29,177 bases of DNA, from positions 1 through 29,177 of the forward strand of contig MLAK01001165.1 in NCBI GenBank assembly GCA_001839685.1, read 5' to 3'. This DNA is from Tritrichomonas foetus (Eukaryota; Parabasalia; Tritrichomonadida; Tritrichomonadidae). Within the stretch, counting starts at the first letter, position 1, and every line of letters starts with the position of its first letter. Below the pieces are notes generated by a model. The model had not been told where the DNA came from. It did no database searches and saw nothing but the letters and a program-made list of their open reading frames with translations. Positions 18,451 to 26,777 of this stretch are shown here, piece after piece. The position numbers and the translations under genes were made by a program.

Positions 18451-18795
18451 TTGATAAATTTTTGATATATTATCTCAAAATTTTCAATGTAGAATATTCA
18501 AAAATAAAAAGAACAATAGAAAAAGCTCTTTTACAATTATTCAAAAAGTTTTGTAAAATATTAACAAAAAAATTGAATAAAAACATACGTTTTTTCATTA
18601 CAAAAAAATTCCCGAAAATTTTTAACAATCAGAAGATTTTTTTTGAATGCTATTGAAAATTTCTCATTATTTGTGAGTAATTCAATTAATCGACAGTTAA
18701 AATATTTGAAAACGACAACTCTTTTGTGTGTTGTAAAAGTTACGTTAAAATTGAATAGCCAAATATGTATTTAATACCTTTCTAAATGAGTAATG
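18451..18795. other. Gene-free AT-rich region upstream of the coiled-coil gene
   Basis: Should contain the coiled-coil gene's promoter (minus strand). The 64-codon plus-strand frame at 18462-18656 is almost entirely Lys/Phe/Ile/Asn and looks like AT-rich noise. Confidence 0.45.
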
Positions 18796-18797
18796 TT

Positions 18798-18817
18798 TTT
18801 TTTGACACTTAAAATGG
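18798..18817 (+). repeat. 20-bp direct repeat, copy 1, at the edge of the structured island
   Basis: TTTTTTGACACTTAAAATGG is repeated perfectly at 19051-19070, 253 bp away. Each copy is followed by sequence containing CCTTCGACT, so a larger diverged unit is duplicated. Confidence 0.75.
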
Positions 18818-18940
18818 TTCCTTCGACTCATTCGGCTATCGGAGGTGGCACTGGTGCGTGACCACAGCTTTACTTCACTACTTTCCATGCGCTGTGTTCA
18901 CTCACAGCGCCTCCTCCAAGTCGAAGTGGCCCAAAGAACC
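18816..18940. ncRNA. Candidate structured RNA (GC-rich folded island), strand and family unknown
   Basis: About 125 nt of unusually GC-rich sequence in AT-rich DNA closes on itself. GGTTC (18816-18820) pairs with GAACC (18936-18940). CTTCGACT (18821-18828) pairs with AGTCGAAG (18919-18926). GGAGG (18841-18845) pairs with CCTCC (18913-18917). Inside are hairpin GTGGCAC/GTG-A-CCAC (18845-18865; its first G is shared with the preceding helix) and an 8-bp hairpin GCGCTGTG/CACAGCGC (18889-18896/18903-18910) with a 6-nt loop. T4 runs lie just outside on both strands (18948-18951 plus; 18811-18814 minus), as a Pol III transcript could use. It does not match 5S, tRNA, U1-U6 or RNase P motifs that I know. 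An SRP-Alu-like look (GGTGGC...CAGC) is too weak to claim. It has no coding frame. A fold-back transposon end is the main alternative. Confidence 0.45.
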
Positions 18941-19050
18941 AGCAAAGTTTTACCCATTCAATTTAACTACTATTGACCTTTATTTGACCTTTCACTTCAA
19001 AATTACAAATTTATGTTAGTTTTTTTTTTTTTTTTTCCCGATGAGTTTTG

Positions 19051-19070
19051 TTTTTTGACACTTAAAATGG
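19051..19070 (+). repeat. 20-bp direct repeat, copy 2
   Basis: A perfect copy of 18798-18817. It is preceded by a 17-nt T-run (19020-19036). Downstream, GGGCCCTTCGACTTCGA (19092-19108) read on the minus strand resembles the 3' arm of the island (AAGTCGAAG-GGCCC versus AAGTCGAAGTGGCCC). This suggests a partial second, inverted copy. Confidence 0.7.
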
Positions 19071-19108
19071 GTAAATGTGATGTGACTTTGTGGGCCCTTC
19101 GACTTCGA

Positions 19109-19489
19109 GATACATAGATCATTTTTTATTTTCACAGATTGATAATAAAACAGAATGTAATAATAATAGTAGTGTTATCCATGAATTTGTCAATTCACAA
19201 TCTTTACATTTCTAAACATCCCATAACTAATGTATAGAAACATAATATTATATTGTTTTCATCTTGTTATAAGTAAATTCATCTGTCTAATGATTTACTT
19301 TCTTTCAAGCTCGAAATAGATTTATTATACTAAAAAAATGATTATCAGCAAAAATTGTCAAAAAATTTAAAATTATACTCTAAATGCTAAACTCACAAAT
19401 TTTATATAAAACCTCTATTATATTCAAGCTTCTATTCTAAATAAATTCCCATGGCTAAAAATAAATTTCAAATAACTCGACTGGTTAGT
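19109..19489. other. Gene-free AT-rich region downstream of the SMP-domain gene
   Basis: No ORF, RNA gene or repeat recognised beyond low-complexity A/T runs. It includes the 3' side of the SMP-domain gene. Confidence 0.45.
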
Positions 19490-20881
19490 TCATGAAGACA
19501 TTTTGAAAACTTTGTTGTGGAAAGTAATAATCATGCTTTGTAAAGCGTTCACATTATTTTCTAACTGTAATTTCTCACTCATTACTGGATTCAGTTTTTT
19601 CTGGAGTGCTAAAAAGTTCATATAGCTATACAGTGGTGCCAGAAGTTTGTCAACGTTTCCAACCTGTGTTGTTATCGAATTTCTTCTTTTTCCTCTTTCA
19701 GGCACAGGAATTGTTGAACTCCAAGTTCTAAACCATTCTATAATGAATCTGTATGTTGGTTCAAAAATGTAATTCAGTTCATCTGCTGATGGCGTATCCG
19801 CAGTAAACTCTTCAATCAGTTTCATTAAAGTATCAATTGTTTTATTATTCATGAATTCATTTATCAGCTCAACATAATATGTCGTTGTTTCTATGTCCTT
19901 GAAAGCTTTTGTCTGAATATTCAAAGGTTCAGCAATATGTAATTTTTGGCAATAGTCAAGTGCTTGTGTCATAATTTTTGAAATACGAAGCATTTCACCA
20001 TGACTCATCGACACGCGCTCCATTCCATGAGAGCCAATGAGTCTTTCTGACTTCCAGAGGCCAGTTATTCTATCCCAGACAAAGGCGTTTGTTACACCGA
20101 ATGAATTGTAGATCATATTTGAAAAAGTTGCACTCATATGTGCCTTAATAGAATCCTTATTGATCAAATTACTTGATTGAAAGAGTTTGATTTCAAAACC
20201 ACTAACTTGTGGTGGTTTTGCCAGCAAAAATGATGCAGCTGTCCAATAGGGAATATTTTCAATGAATGGATCAGGTTTGAATTCAAAAAGTATATAAGTG
20301 TCAAACATAACTGTTAAGTTTGTGAAGCTAATATTAAATGCTGGCATGTTTCCAGCCGGTGTTAAAATTCCAGTCAAATTAAATGATGGAAAATAAATTG
20401 CCTTCATTTTGAGAAGGACTGAATGCTCTGGAGCTTTCTTTTCTTTTGGAACTGATATTTGTGTAATCTGGGGCGCAAGGTCACCAATTGTTAGATTCTT
20501 CAATTGGATTGATCTGAAATAAGGAACGGGGGTGTGATCGAGAACCCACTGGAGATTTTCTTTGAAATAATTCACGCGCTCCTGATTGAACATATGCGGC
20601 CAAAGAAGCGTCAAAAGTTGCGACATGCAATTTGCGGGTTCTGCAGTTGGCTCTGGTAACGAATTTGCTATTTCATTGATTGCATTAGAAGTGTTAATTC
20701 GCTCGTATGGAGGGTATCTCGCAAAAAGATAAAATACAGGGAATAATAAAATCAATAATGGAACCATTCGATGTTTCGAAAAAAACATCCCTAGAAATAC
20801 TATCGCGAGGAGAAGAACGTATCGCTGTAGAAGTTGTGCATGGCGCGGATAAAATTTAGGAACAGCAGGAATCACTTTCAT
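19490..20881 (-). CDS. Membrane-anchored SMP-domain protein (extended-synaptotagmin/tricalbin-like, no C2 domain)
   Basis: A 463-residue protein read from the ATG at 20881; the frame continues upstream only from a TTG. A hydrophobic hairpin lies at about 20-55 (YVLLLAIVFLGMFF, MVPLLILLFPVFYLFA). An SMP-like region covers about 85-250: LLTLLWPHMFNQERVNYFKE, then VLDHTPVPYFRSIQLKNLTI and GDLAPQITQISVPK. This parallels the E-Syt/tricalbin pattern of W-P-x, a long helix, 'tPsfi.sI.l..ftLG..pP.i..v'. SMP domains are beta-barrel modules that move lipids at ER contact sites. E-Syts carry C2 domains after the SMP, but here the remaining 200 residues are helical with no visible C2. This leaves its second-membrane tether unknown; a basic patch (RGKRRN) is present. 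The family call is by remote pattern. Confidence 0.6.
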   Translation of the reverse strand: MKVIPAVPKFYPRHAQLLQRYVLLLAIVFLGMFFSKHRMVPLLILLFPVFYLFARYPPYERINTSNAINEIANSLPEPTAEPANCMSQLLTLLWPHMFNQERVNYFKENLQWVLDHTPVPYFRSIQLKNLTIGDLAPQITQISVPKEKKAPEHSVLLKMKAIYFPSFNLTGILTPAGNMPAFNISFTNLTVMFDTYILFEFKPDPFIENIPYWTAASFLLAKPPQVSGFEIKLFQSSNLINKDSIKAHMSATFSNMIYNSFGVTNAFVWDRITGLWKSERLIGSHGMERVSMSHGEMLRISKIMTQALDYCQKLHIAEPLNIQTKAFKDIETTTYYVELINEFMNNKTIDTLMKLIEEFTADTPSADELNYIFEPTYRFIIEWFRTWSSTIPVPERGKRRNSITTQVGNVDKLLAPLYSYMNFLALQKKLNPVMSEKLQLENNVNALQSMIITFHNKVFKMSS

Positions 20882-21255
20882 GTTTCTGCGTAAGAACTTC
20901 TGAAAAAAATTCAATAAAACTTGATCGGTGCTACAACAAATTCAATTTGGGCAATATTAACGATCCTGATTCTGTATTTGCCCCGATTTCACATCTAATA
21001 CTTTAAAACAACAAATTACTAGATATATTTCTTATTAACTCATGAAAAAAGCTGATGAATTTTTATTCCAATTTTTATGATTGCCAAAATCGATTATGTA
21101 GAATTAATTATTATGATATTATTTCTTAGTGAGGTCAAAAATAGAGAATAGAAAAATAAAATATACTAAAATTTCATCAGAGTTGGTGAAACAACTGTCC
21201 CTTTCAATTTCACCTTAATTTGGCCATTATTGACAAAGCGTGTTTGAGTGATTTA
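20882..21255. other. Divergent intergenic promoter region between the SMP-domain and FKBP-TPR genes
   Basis: About 370 bp between two divergent start codons, so it should carry both promoters. No strict Inr is close to either ATG. TTTCACC (21207-21213) is the nearest TCAC sequence, about 45 nt before the FKBP ATG. No ORF or RNA gene is seen. Confidence 0.4.
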
Positions 21256-22008
21256 ATGTACATCACATGGGATCGGAAGATTTTTAAAGAGATTATTAAA
21301 AAAGGGCATGGTCCTTTGGTAAAAGAACAAGATAAAGTTAAAATTCATTATATTTCTAGATACCAAGATGGAAATTTAAAAATTGAATCAACAAGAGAGA
21401 TGAACCAACCATATAAATTTTTTGTTGGTGAAGCTCCAACTCAAGCTTTAGATATAGCTGTTGCAACAATGCGTGTTGGTGAGATCTCGAAATTCACATG
21501 TGATTCAAAATATGCATACGGGACTCGTGGCAAGGAACCAGATATTCCACCTAATGCTTCAATCATATATGAGATAGAAATACTGGGAATAATGAAAACA
21601 TTTTCAAGTGCATCAAAAGCATCTGATTTGGCTCTATTGTTAAATGATGAAGCAGCTCAATATTTTCGTGCGCACGATGTGAATAATGCCATAGCATTAT
21701 ATAAAGAAGCAATTGAATGCATCGAAGATTATTTTGGAAATTCTGTTCAAGAAATCAGAATTCGTACATTAAGAAATCTTGCTTTAATGTATAGTAAAAT
21801 TTTTGATTGGAAACAATGTTTAATAAATGCTAATGCTGTTTTAGAGTTCGACCAATTCGATCTAAAAGCATTAATGCGGAAAATAGAAGCACTCCTTGGA
21901 TTAAATGATTATGAAAAAGCAAAAGAAGTTCTTGAATATTCACTCAGAATTTCACGAAATCATCCAGGGTTTGAAAGATATCAACAAATGCTCAAAGTGT
22001 CTTCATGA
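21256..22008 (+). CDS. FKBP-type PPIase domain fused to TPR repeats, with a diverged active site
   Basis: A 250-residue protein from the first ATG (21256, MYITWDRKIFKEIIKKGHG); upstream the frame opens only at a TTG. Residues about 8-108 are an FKBP fold: DKVKIHYISRYQDG, PYKFFVGE, MRVGEISKFTCDSKYAYG and IPPNASIIYEIEILGI. Residues about 115-250 form TPR helices (AAQYFRAHDVNNAIALYKEA, then RTLRNLALMYSKIFDWKQCL and KALMRKIEALLGLNDYEKAK). FKBP-TPR proteins usually bind Hsp90 C-termini and act as co-chaperones. Several FKBP12 active-site positions are changed: the D37 site is Glu (KIEST), the V55-I56 area reads TQA, and the W59 floor residue is not Trp. Rotamase activity is therefore doubtful, as in FKBP6 or FKBPL. 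Confidence 0.85.
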   Translation: MYITWDRKIFKEIIKKGHGPLVKEQDKVKIHYISRYQDGNLKIESTREMNQPYKFFVGEAPTQALDIAVATMRVGEISKFTCDSKYAYGTRGKEPDIPPNASIIYEIEILGIMKTFSSASKASDLALLLNDEAAQYFRAHDVNNAIALYKEAIECIEDYFGNSVQEIRIRTLRNLALMYSKIFDWKQCLINANAVLEFDQFDLKALMRKIEALLGLNDYEKAKEVLEYSLRISRNHPGFERYQQMLKVSS

Positions 22009-22244
22009 ATGGAATTGCAAATTTCACAAATGAATAAACTGTTTATTTTGTTTGAATAGAATAAATGAAATTAGTTTTCTCAAGAGTATTTTAGCCTTAT
22101 TGTACGGAATAGAATGTCATAATTTCACATGACTATGCTTTAATCACTTGACACAGATAGTGAAAATTTAGCATTTTTTCAATAGCTTCAATTATCGTCG
22201 ACGAATTATATTTAAAAAGTTTATGTGACAATTTTTATTTGATA

Positions 22245-22250
22245 TCATTT
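22245..22250 (+). promoter_or_regulatory. Initiator (Inr) TCATTT of the ATG7 gene
   Basis: TCATTTTTTTCATG is a close match to the extended trichomonad Inr. The predicted start A is at 22247, giving a 9-nt 5' UTR before ATG 22256. Confidence 0.65.
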
Positions 22251-22255
22251 TTTTC

Positions 22256-24064
22256 ATGGCAACTTTCCAACAAATTAGCGCTATTATTGAGCCATCCTTT
22301 TGGCATGCTTTATCTCAAAAGAAACTTAACGATATGATGCTTGATGAGCGCCCTTTTGAATCAGTCGCATATTTCCAATGTGGCAGATCCCAAGGAATAT
22401 CATCGTTTCTCTTTTTAAATGAAGAGTCGCTTTCTGAAACGCAACAAGACAAACTTTACTCGCACTACCTTAATTACACAGCAAAATTACCGATTCAAAT
22501 CACACTCGTAAATACCAAAAATAATTTCTTATCTTTAGATCGCGCCGGCATTCTGAAGAGCTTGTCAGATTCGATTTTCCAAGCAATTGAAACACGTTCC
22601 TGGCTTGAGCAGCCATCTTTACTTCTTAAATCAGCTTTGACGGTTTTTGGTGATCTGAAAAAGTGGCACTTTTTATTTTGTTTCGCCTTTCCAACACCTT
22701 CAATAAAAAGCATTACAATAGCTGAAAAAGAAGAATTTCAAGATGAATTTGAAAACTATCCAGATTGGGCTTTTGCCTTAAATTCTGAAGGAAAACCGAT
22801 AAAGCTTTCTGAAGCAAATAGTGAATCAACTTTTGTCATTATTGATCCATCAACTTGTGATGATCTCGGCTGGCCCGCTTTAATATTTTCTCTTGCAGTT
22901 GCAAAAACCTTTAATTTATCTAAGTTTAAACTTATTCGCTTAAATTATAAACCATTTAAATGTGAAGTTAATGTACCTGAGCTTTTAACAGCTGATACGA
23001 AATTCACTGGTTGGAAGCTGAATAAAAAGAAGCCATTTTTCGTTGATTTATCATCAACAATGGATCCTTTGTCACTATTTTCATCAGCATCATATCTTAA
23101 TTTACGATTAATGAAATGGAGAATGTCACCAAGACTTGATGTTGATCAAATTCGATTAAAGAAAGCTTTGCTTATTGGTTGTGGCACACTTGGATGCAAC
23201 GTTGCACGTGATCTCCTCGGCTGGGGCGTTCGAAACTTCACTTTGATTGATTATGGTAAAGTATCATATAGCAATCCACCAAGACAGCCACTTTTCTGTT
23301 TTAATGATTGCTTAAATGGAGGAAGACCAAAATCTGAAGCAGCTGCAGACGAATTAAAACGAGTTTGTCCTGATGTTTCTGTTCAATTTGATTCATTTGA
23401 AATTCCAATGCCTGGTCATCATACAACACAAGAAAGTTTTCCAAAGTTGAAAGAAAATGTTGAAAAATTAGATAAGTTAATCCAAGAACATGATGTTACA
23501 TTCCTTCTAACTGATACTCGAGAAAGCCGATGGCTACCAACTGTGATTGGTGTAGCAAGACACAAATTATGCATTTCCATTGCATTAGGTTATGATACTT
23601 TTTCGGTTGTTCGATCAGGAAGTAAAAATGTTGGATGTTATTTCTGTAATGATATTGTTGCACCAGTAGATTCAATGACCGATCGAACACTTGATATGCA
23701 ATGCACAGTGACAAGACCAGGAATCGCTCCACTTGCATCTGCAGTAGGTGTTGAACTTTGGGCAGCCGTAACTCAACATCCTGATGGACTTGATGCACAT
23801 GGTGATACAGAATCAATCCTTGGTGGCGTTCCTCATCAAATTAGAGGATTTTTACATTCATGGCAAGTTCTTCCTATGACAGGTGATTCCTTCAAATGTT
23901 GTGTAGGATGCTCTGAGAAGGTAGTGAATGGATATTTGGAACAAGGAGCCGAATTCGTCATGAGGGCTGTAAATGAGCCGAATTTCTTGGAAGATGTATC
24001 GGGAATTACGGAAATGAAGGCAACAATGGTTGATGAAGATTGTGAATGGATTGATGATGATTAA
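22256..24064 (+). CDS. ATG7: Autophagy E1-like activating enzyme Atg7
   Basis: A 602-residue E1-like enzyme that adenylates Atg8 (and Atg12 where present) and passes it as a thioester to Atg3/Atg10. The N-terminal domain (about 1-285) binds Atg3. The C-terminal adenylation domain has the nucleotide loop G308-C-G-T-L-G313, LLGWGVRNFTLIDYGKVSYS and NPPRQPLF. Zinc-ligand pairs appear as C-x2-C motifs (CYFC and CVGC). The catalytic cysteine is C483 in DMQCTVTRPG. The protein ends in an acidic tail (DEDCEWIDDD) like that of other Atg7 proteins. The length is close to yeast Atg7 (630) and shorter than human (703). The start is fixed by the Inr, and the stop overlaps TAAA. Its presence implies a working Atg8 conjugation pathway. 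Confidence 0.95.
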   Translation: MATFQQISAIIEPSFWHALSQKKLNDMMLDERPFESVAYFQCGRSQGISSFLFLNEESLSETQQDKLYSHYLNYTAKLPIQITLVNTKNNFLSLDRAGILKSLSDSIFQAIETRSWLEQPSLLLKSALTVFGDLKKWHFLFCFAFPTPSIKSITIAEKEEFQDEFENYPDWAFALNSEGKPIKLSEANSESTFVIIDPSTCDDLGWPALIFSLAVAKTFNLSKFKLIRLNYKPFKCEVNVPELLTADTKFTGWKLNKKKPFFVDLSSTMDPLSLFSSASYLNLRLMKWRMSPRLDVDQIRLKKALLIGCGTLGCNVARDLLGWGVRNFTLIDYGKVSYSNPPRQPLFCFNDCLNGGRPKSEAAADELKRVCPDVSVQFDSFEIPMPGHHTTQESFPKLKENVEKLDKLIQEHDVTFLLTDTRESRWLPTVIGVARHKLCISIALGYDTFSVVRSGSKNVGCYFCNDIVAPVDSMTDRTLDMQCTVTRPGIAPLASAVGVELWAAVTQHPDGLDAHGDTESILGGVPHQIRGFLHSWQVLPMTGDSFKCCVGCSEKVVNGYLEQGAEFVMRAVNEPNFLEDVSGITEMKATMVDEDCEWIDDD

Positions 24065-24154
24065 ATTTACATGAATAATTCTAAAAATATAGAAAAATAA
24101 CCCAAATACTTTATCTCACTATTTCATTGAATTAAGCACTTTGATTTACACACC

Positions 24155-24262
24155 CATCTTTATTTTGATATTCATCCTCATTCTGATATTCATCTTTATT
24201 TTGATATTCATCTCCATTTTGTTATTCATCTCCATTTTGATATTCATCTCCATTTTGATATT
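24155..24262. repeat. 18-bp tandem repeat, six copies, after ATG7
   Basis: CATCTCCATTTTGATATT-type units repeat at exactly 18 bp, with substitutions (CTTTAT, CCTCAT, CTCCAT variants). The period is a multiple of three and one plus-strand frame stays open through it (His-Leu-His-Phe-Asp-Ile). There is no ATG near its start, so it is treated as a noncoding minisatellite. Confidence 0.88.
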
Positions 24263-24349
24263 CATTTTAAATGTGAAATTCTAATAAAATGCATGAGAAA
24301 AAGCCAATAAATTAAGATCATTTTATTTTTATCATCTTCAAATATGCAT

Positions 24350-24904
24350 TCAAGCGTCGAGAATTCCAGATTCTTTCAGCTTCATGAGAGCGAGATATCT
24401 GTGCGAGCATGTATTCTTTTGCTCAGCGGAAAGTTCTGCGTATGTCTGGTCATATCCATTTGGTTGGAAGATCGGATCGAAACCAAATCCGCCACTTCCG
24501 CGTGGTGGAACGATTTTTCCGTCAACTCTGCCTGTGAAAACCATTGGCTCTTTTCCTGGCTCGCAGTATCCGATGCTGCATGTGACGTATGCTGATTTGT
24601 CTTCAAAGCTGTCGAGGAGTTTGGAGATATTTTCGGGTGTCATTTTTGACGTGAATGCTTTGATGTAAGCACCAGGAAGTCCGTTTAATGCGTTAAAGTG
24701 AAGCGCTGTATCGTCGACTAAACATGGACCACAAACTGAAGCGGCCTCTTTGGCTTTATAAACTGCGACTTCTTCTGACGTGAATAATTGAAGTTCTGGG
24801 AGGTCAATTCCTCTATGAACTAATTCGACGCCAATGGTACCGAGGATTGCTTTTAATTCTCTGAGTTTTCCTTCGTTGCTGGTGACCCAAGTAACCTTCT
24901 TCAT
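24350..24904 (-). CDS. Inosine triphosphate pyrophosphatase (ITPA/HAM1)
   Basis: A 184-residue house-cleaning enzyme that hydrolyses ITP, dITP and XTP to monophosphates plus pyrophosphate, keeping deaminated purines out of nucleic acids. It begins [20 protein letters not shown], with the family's T-S-N-x-x-K motif. It continues with [20 protein letters not shown] (human ITPA: [20 protein letters not shown]) and [20 protein letters not shown] (human FGWDPCFQPDGYEQTYAEM), ending with a [11 protein letters not shown] helix. The frame is open to an earlier ATG at 24985, adding 27 residues with no family counterpart. The internal ATG gives the usual length (human 194) and is preferred. An organelle-targeting role for the extension cannot be excluded. 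Confidence 0.93.
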   Translation of the reverse strand: MKKVTWVTSNEGKLRELKAILGTIGVELVHRGIDLPELQLFTSEEVAVYKAKEAASVCGPCLVDDTALHFNALNGLPGAYIKAFTSKMTPENISKLLDSFEDKSAYVTCSIGYCEPGKEPMVFTGRVDGKIVPPRGSGGFGFDPIFQPNGYDQTYAELSAEQKNTCSHRYLALMKLKESGILDA

Positions 24905-25426
24905 GAATCTAATTAATTGACCAAGACATTTTATATGAAAAATTCCCTGTTCGTGAAATGTTATATGAAAGTTTGAATATACCATTTTTTAAATAGTTTA
25001 TACACTTTCTTTAATTTTTGATATTTTATCTGGTCTAATACTCAGAAAATATATCGAATTCACTTAAGGGTTTTTTCTCATTTTTCAACAAAAAAAGAAG
25101 AGTAAAATCATTGTTTGTTTGATATTAGATTAATCCAAGAAACCAGTTTGTACCAGCTTTGGCAACCACAGCTCTTGTTCCAATATAGCGCGCTTAACTG
25201 CAATTCAATAATTTCATTATCTTACGATGCAAATTGAATAAAAGTGATTCAGATTGATACAAAATTCAATTGAAAAAATTTTTACCAAAAGTTCTCAAAC
25301 TCCATCGGAATTATTGAAACATTCTTTCGTCTATCAATTTTCTTTACAGCATGAAGTGATGTTATTCTCAGAAAAGAACAAATTGGATTCAAAATCGAAA
25401 AGTTAACTTTTCAATTCTTACCTACT
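24905..25426. other. Divergent intergenic region between ITPase and the seven-TM gene
   Basis: About 520 bp carrying both promoters. Two short minus-strand stretches read like protein but lack starts and cannot be joined convincingly (see rejected items). No RNA gene is recognised. Confidence 0.4.
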
Positions 25427-25432
25427 TCATTT
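25427..25432 (+). promoter_or_regulatory. Initiator (Inr) TCATTT of the seven-TM gene
   Basis: TTCATTTCTAC precedes ATG 25437 and fits TCAYTWY. The predicted start A is at 25429, giving an 8-nt 5' UTR. Confidence 0.6.
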
Positions 25433-25436
25433 CTAC

Positions 25437-26288
25437 ATGAGCTCTTCACTTGAGCTAGTTTGTTCTTCACAGCGAGATAAAAGCTTTTGGATATCGACAT
25501 TTGCTTCATTTGGATCGTCTTTCTTACTTCTCTCTTTTTTAATGACAATGATGTATTTTTCACTCTGGCGCAACAAAGCAGCAGAATATACATTTTTATC
25601 AAACATATCGCATCTTTCATTCATTATTGCTCTTTTCATGAAGTCAATTGGGTCATGTGCTGCCGGAATTATTTTGCGATATGATAACATCAAATGGGTT
25701 GTCATCAGGCCAATTTTAGTTGATGTTCCACAAGCTGCACTTGTAGTTTCCTATTCCATCGTTTTCTTAACATGGTGCATTGCATCATGCAGGCAATTAA
25801 CCCTTCCGGTCGGTAAACAAATCACCAGAATTTCAGGTGGAGCACTGATCGCTTCTTTGGTTTTCTTTTTGGCGAATTCAATATTTGATTGCTTATACTT
25901 TTCATTAGAAAAAGAACAAATTCATCAACTCAATGTTTGGATTTCGTTTGCGCGTGATGAAATAATCGGAATAGCATTTTTGGTGATTCTCTCATTAGTT
26001 CGTAAATTCAGGAATGTGTCAATTAAAGGAAATAATAATACAGAAAAATCAGCTAATATACAATCAATTGTAGTTTTGGCAAGTTTATTAGTGAGAGGAA
26101 TTACAATCCTTGTTGAGAACTTTGTTTTCTCTCCAAAATATGCAAAAAGTGAAACAACACCTTGCGGAATTCCATCACTTGCATTTTACATTGGCCAACA
26201 GCTCGTTTGTGAAGTTTTGCCTGCATTTTCTCTTATTTCGCTTCAGGGATCGCTCTCGAAGATTCTTTCATATGAAACATTAGAATAA
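25437..26288 (+). CDS. Seven-transmembrane protein of unknown family (GPCR/TOM1-like topology)
   Basis: A 283-residue integral membrane protein with seven hydrophobic segments at about 22-45, 58-80, 96-118, 132-154, 171-190, 208-230 and 244-266. The N- and C-termini are short. Loops are mostly basic on one side (RYDNIKW, RQLTLPVGKQ, RKFRNVSIKGNNN), suggesting an outside N-terminus and an inside C-terminus, as in GPCR-like or THH1/TOM1/TOM3-type proteins. No E/DRY or NPxxY motif is seen, so the family is not assigned. The start is supported by a good Inr, and the stop lies in TAAA. Confidence 0.75.
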   Translation: MSSSLELVCSSQRDKSFWISTFASFGSSFLLLSFLMTMMYFSLWRNKAAEYTFLSNISHLSFIIALFMKSIGSCAAGIILRYDNIKWVVIRPILVDVPQAALVVSYSIVFLTWCIASCRQLTLPVGKQITRISGGALIASLVFFLANSIFDCLYFSLEKEQIHQLNVWISFARDEIIGIAFLVILSLVRKFRNVSIKGNNNTEKSANIQSIVVLASLLVRGITILVENFVFSPKYAKSETTPCGIPSLAFYIGQQLVCEVLPAFSLISLQGSLSKILSYETLE

Positions 26289-26777
26289 ATTTATATTGTT
26301 TTCTAATTAGAATAGTAACACTATAGATTCGTTATTAAATCATTTCTTTATCATACTTTTTATTCCTTTTCAGGAATTTTTTTGAATAAAATTCTACATC
26401 ACATAAAAAAAATTATAAAAATATGAAAATTACTTATAATCATTCACATTCACGATTTTCTAAGAAAAGAAAATGACAGCAAAGTTATAGAAAAAGATCA
26501 AGAAAAAGGATAAAGTGTGAAGATAGAAATAATGATTTACACTTTCCACACATGTTAATAAAAACCCATATGAAGTCTATAGCTTACCTAATAAGAATAC
26601 TCGTGACGCTTGACAATGATTATATTATCATTTTCTTAGATTACACATTATATTTCATCAAGGGAAAAAGATAATCATTGGAAAATTATAAATCTGCTCC
26701 ATGGAGAACCATTTTTTATGTGGTCAAAATTTTTGTCAGATTTTTTTTTTCAAAATCTGTACGTTTAAGAAAATATT
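26289..26777. other. Intergenic region before the Spc24-like gene
   Basis: AT-rich sequence with no RNA gene. A 60-codon plus-strand frame at 26678-26860 overlaps the next gene and is likely chance. A loose inverted repeat (CTAAGAAAAGAAAATGA near 26460 versus TCATTTTCTTAG near 26628) is seen but is weak. Confidence 0.4.

Noticed and set aside
18816..18940. Idea that the island is 5S rRNA, SRP RNA or RNase P RNA
   Set aside because: Size and closing stem suit 5S, but conserved internal blocks are missing. Motifs for SRP (S-domain) and RNase P (CR-I/CR-V) are also absent. Left as an unassigned candidate.
25150..25410. Two minus-strand protein-like stretches upstream of the seven-TM gene (25282-25410, ending MEFENFW, and about 25132-25197, ending GTNWFLGLI)
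   Set aside because: Both lack a start codon and are separated by stops. An intron (GTAAAA...TTGCAG) was considered, but the joined frames hit a stop and the ends do not fit the trichomonad splice motifs. About 42 open codons can occur by chance.
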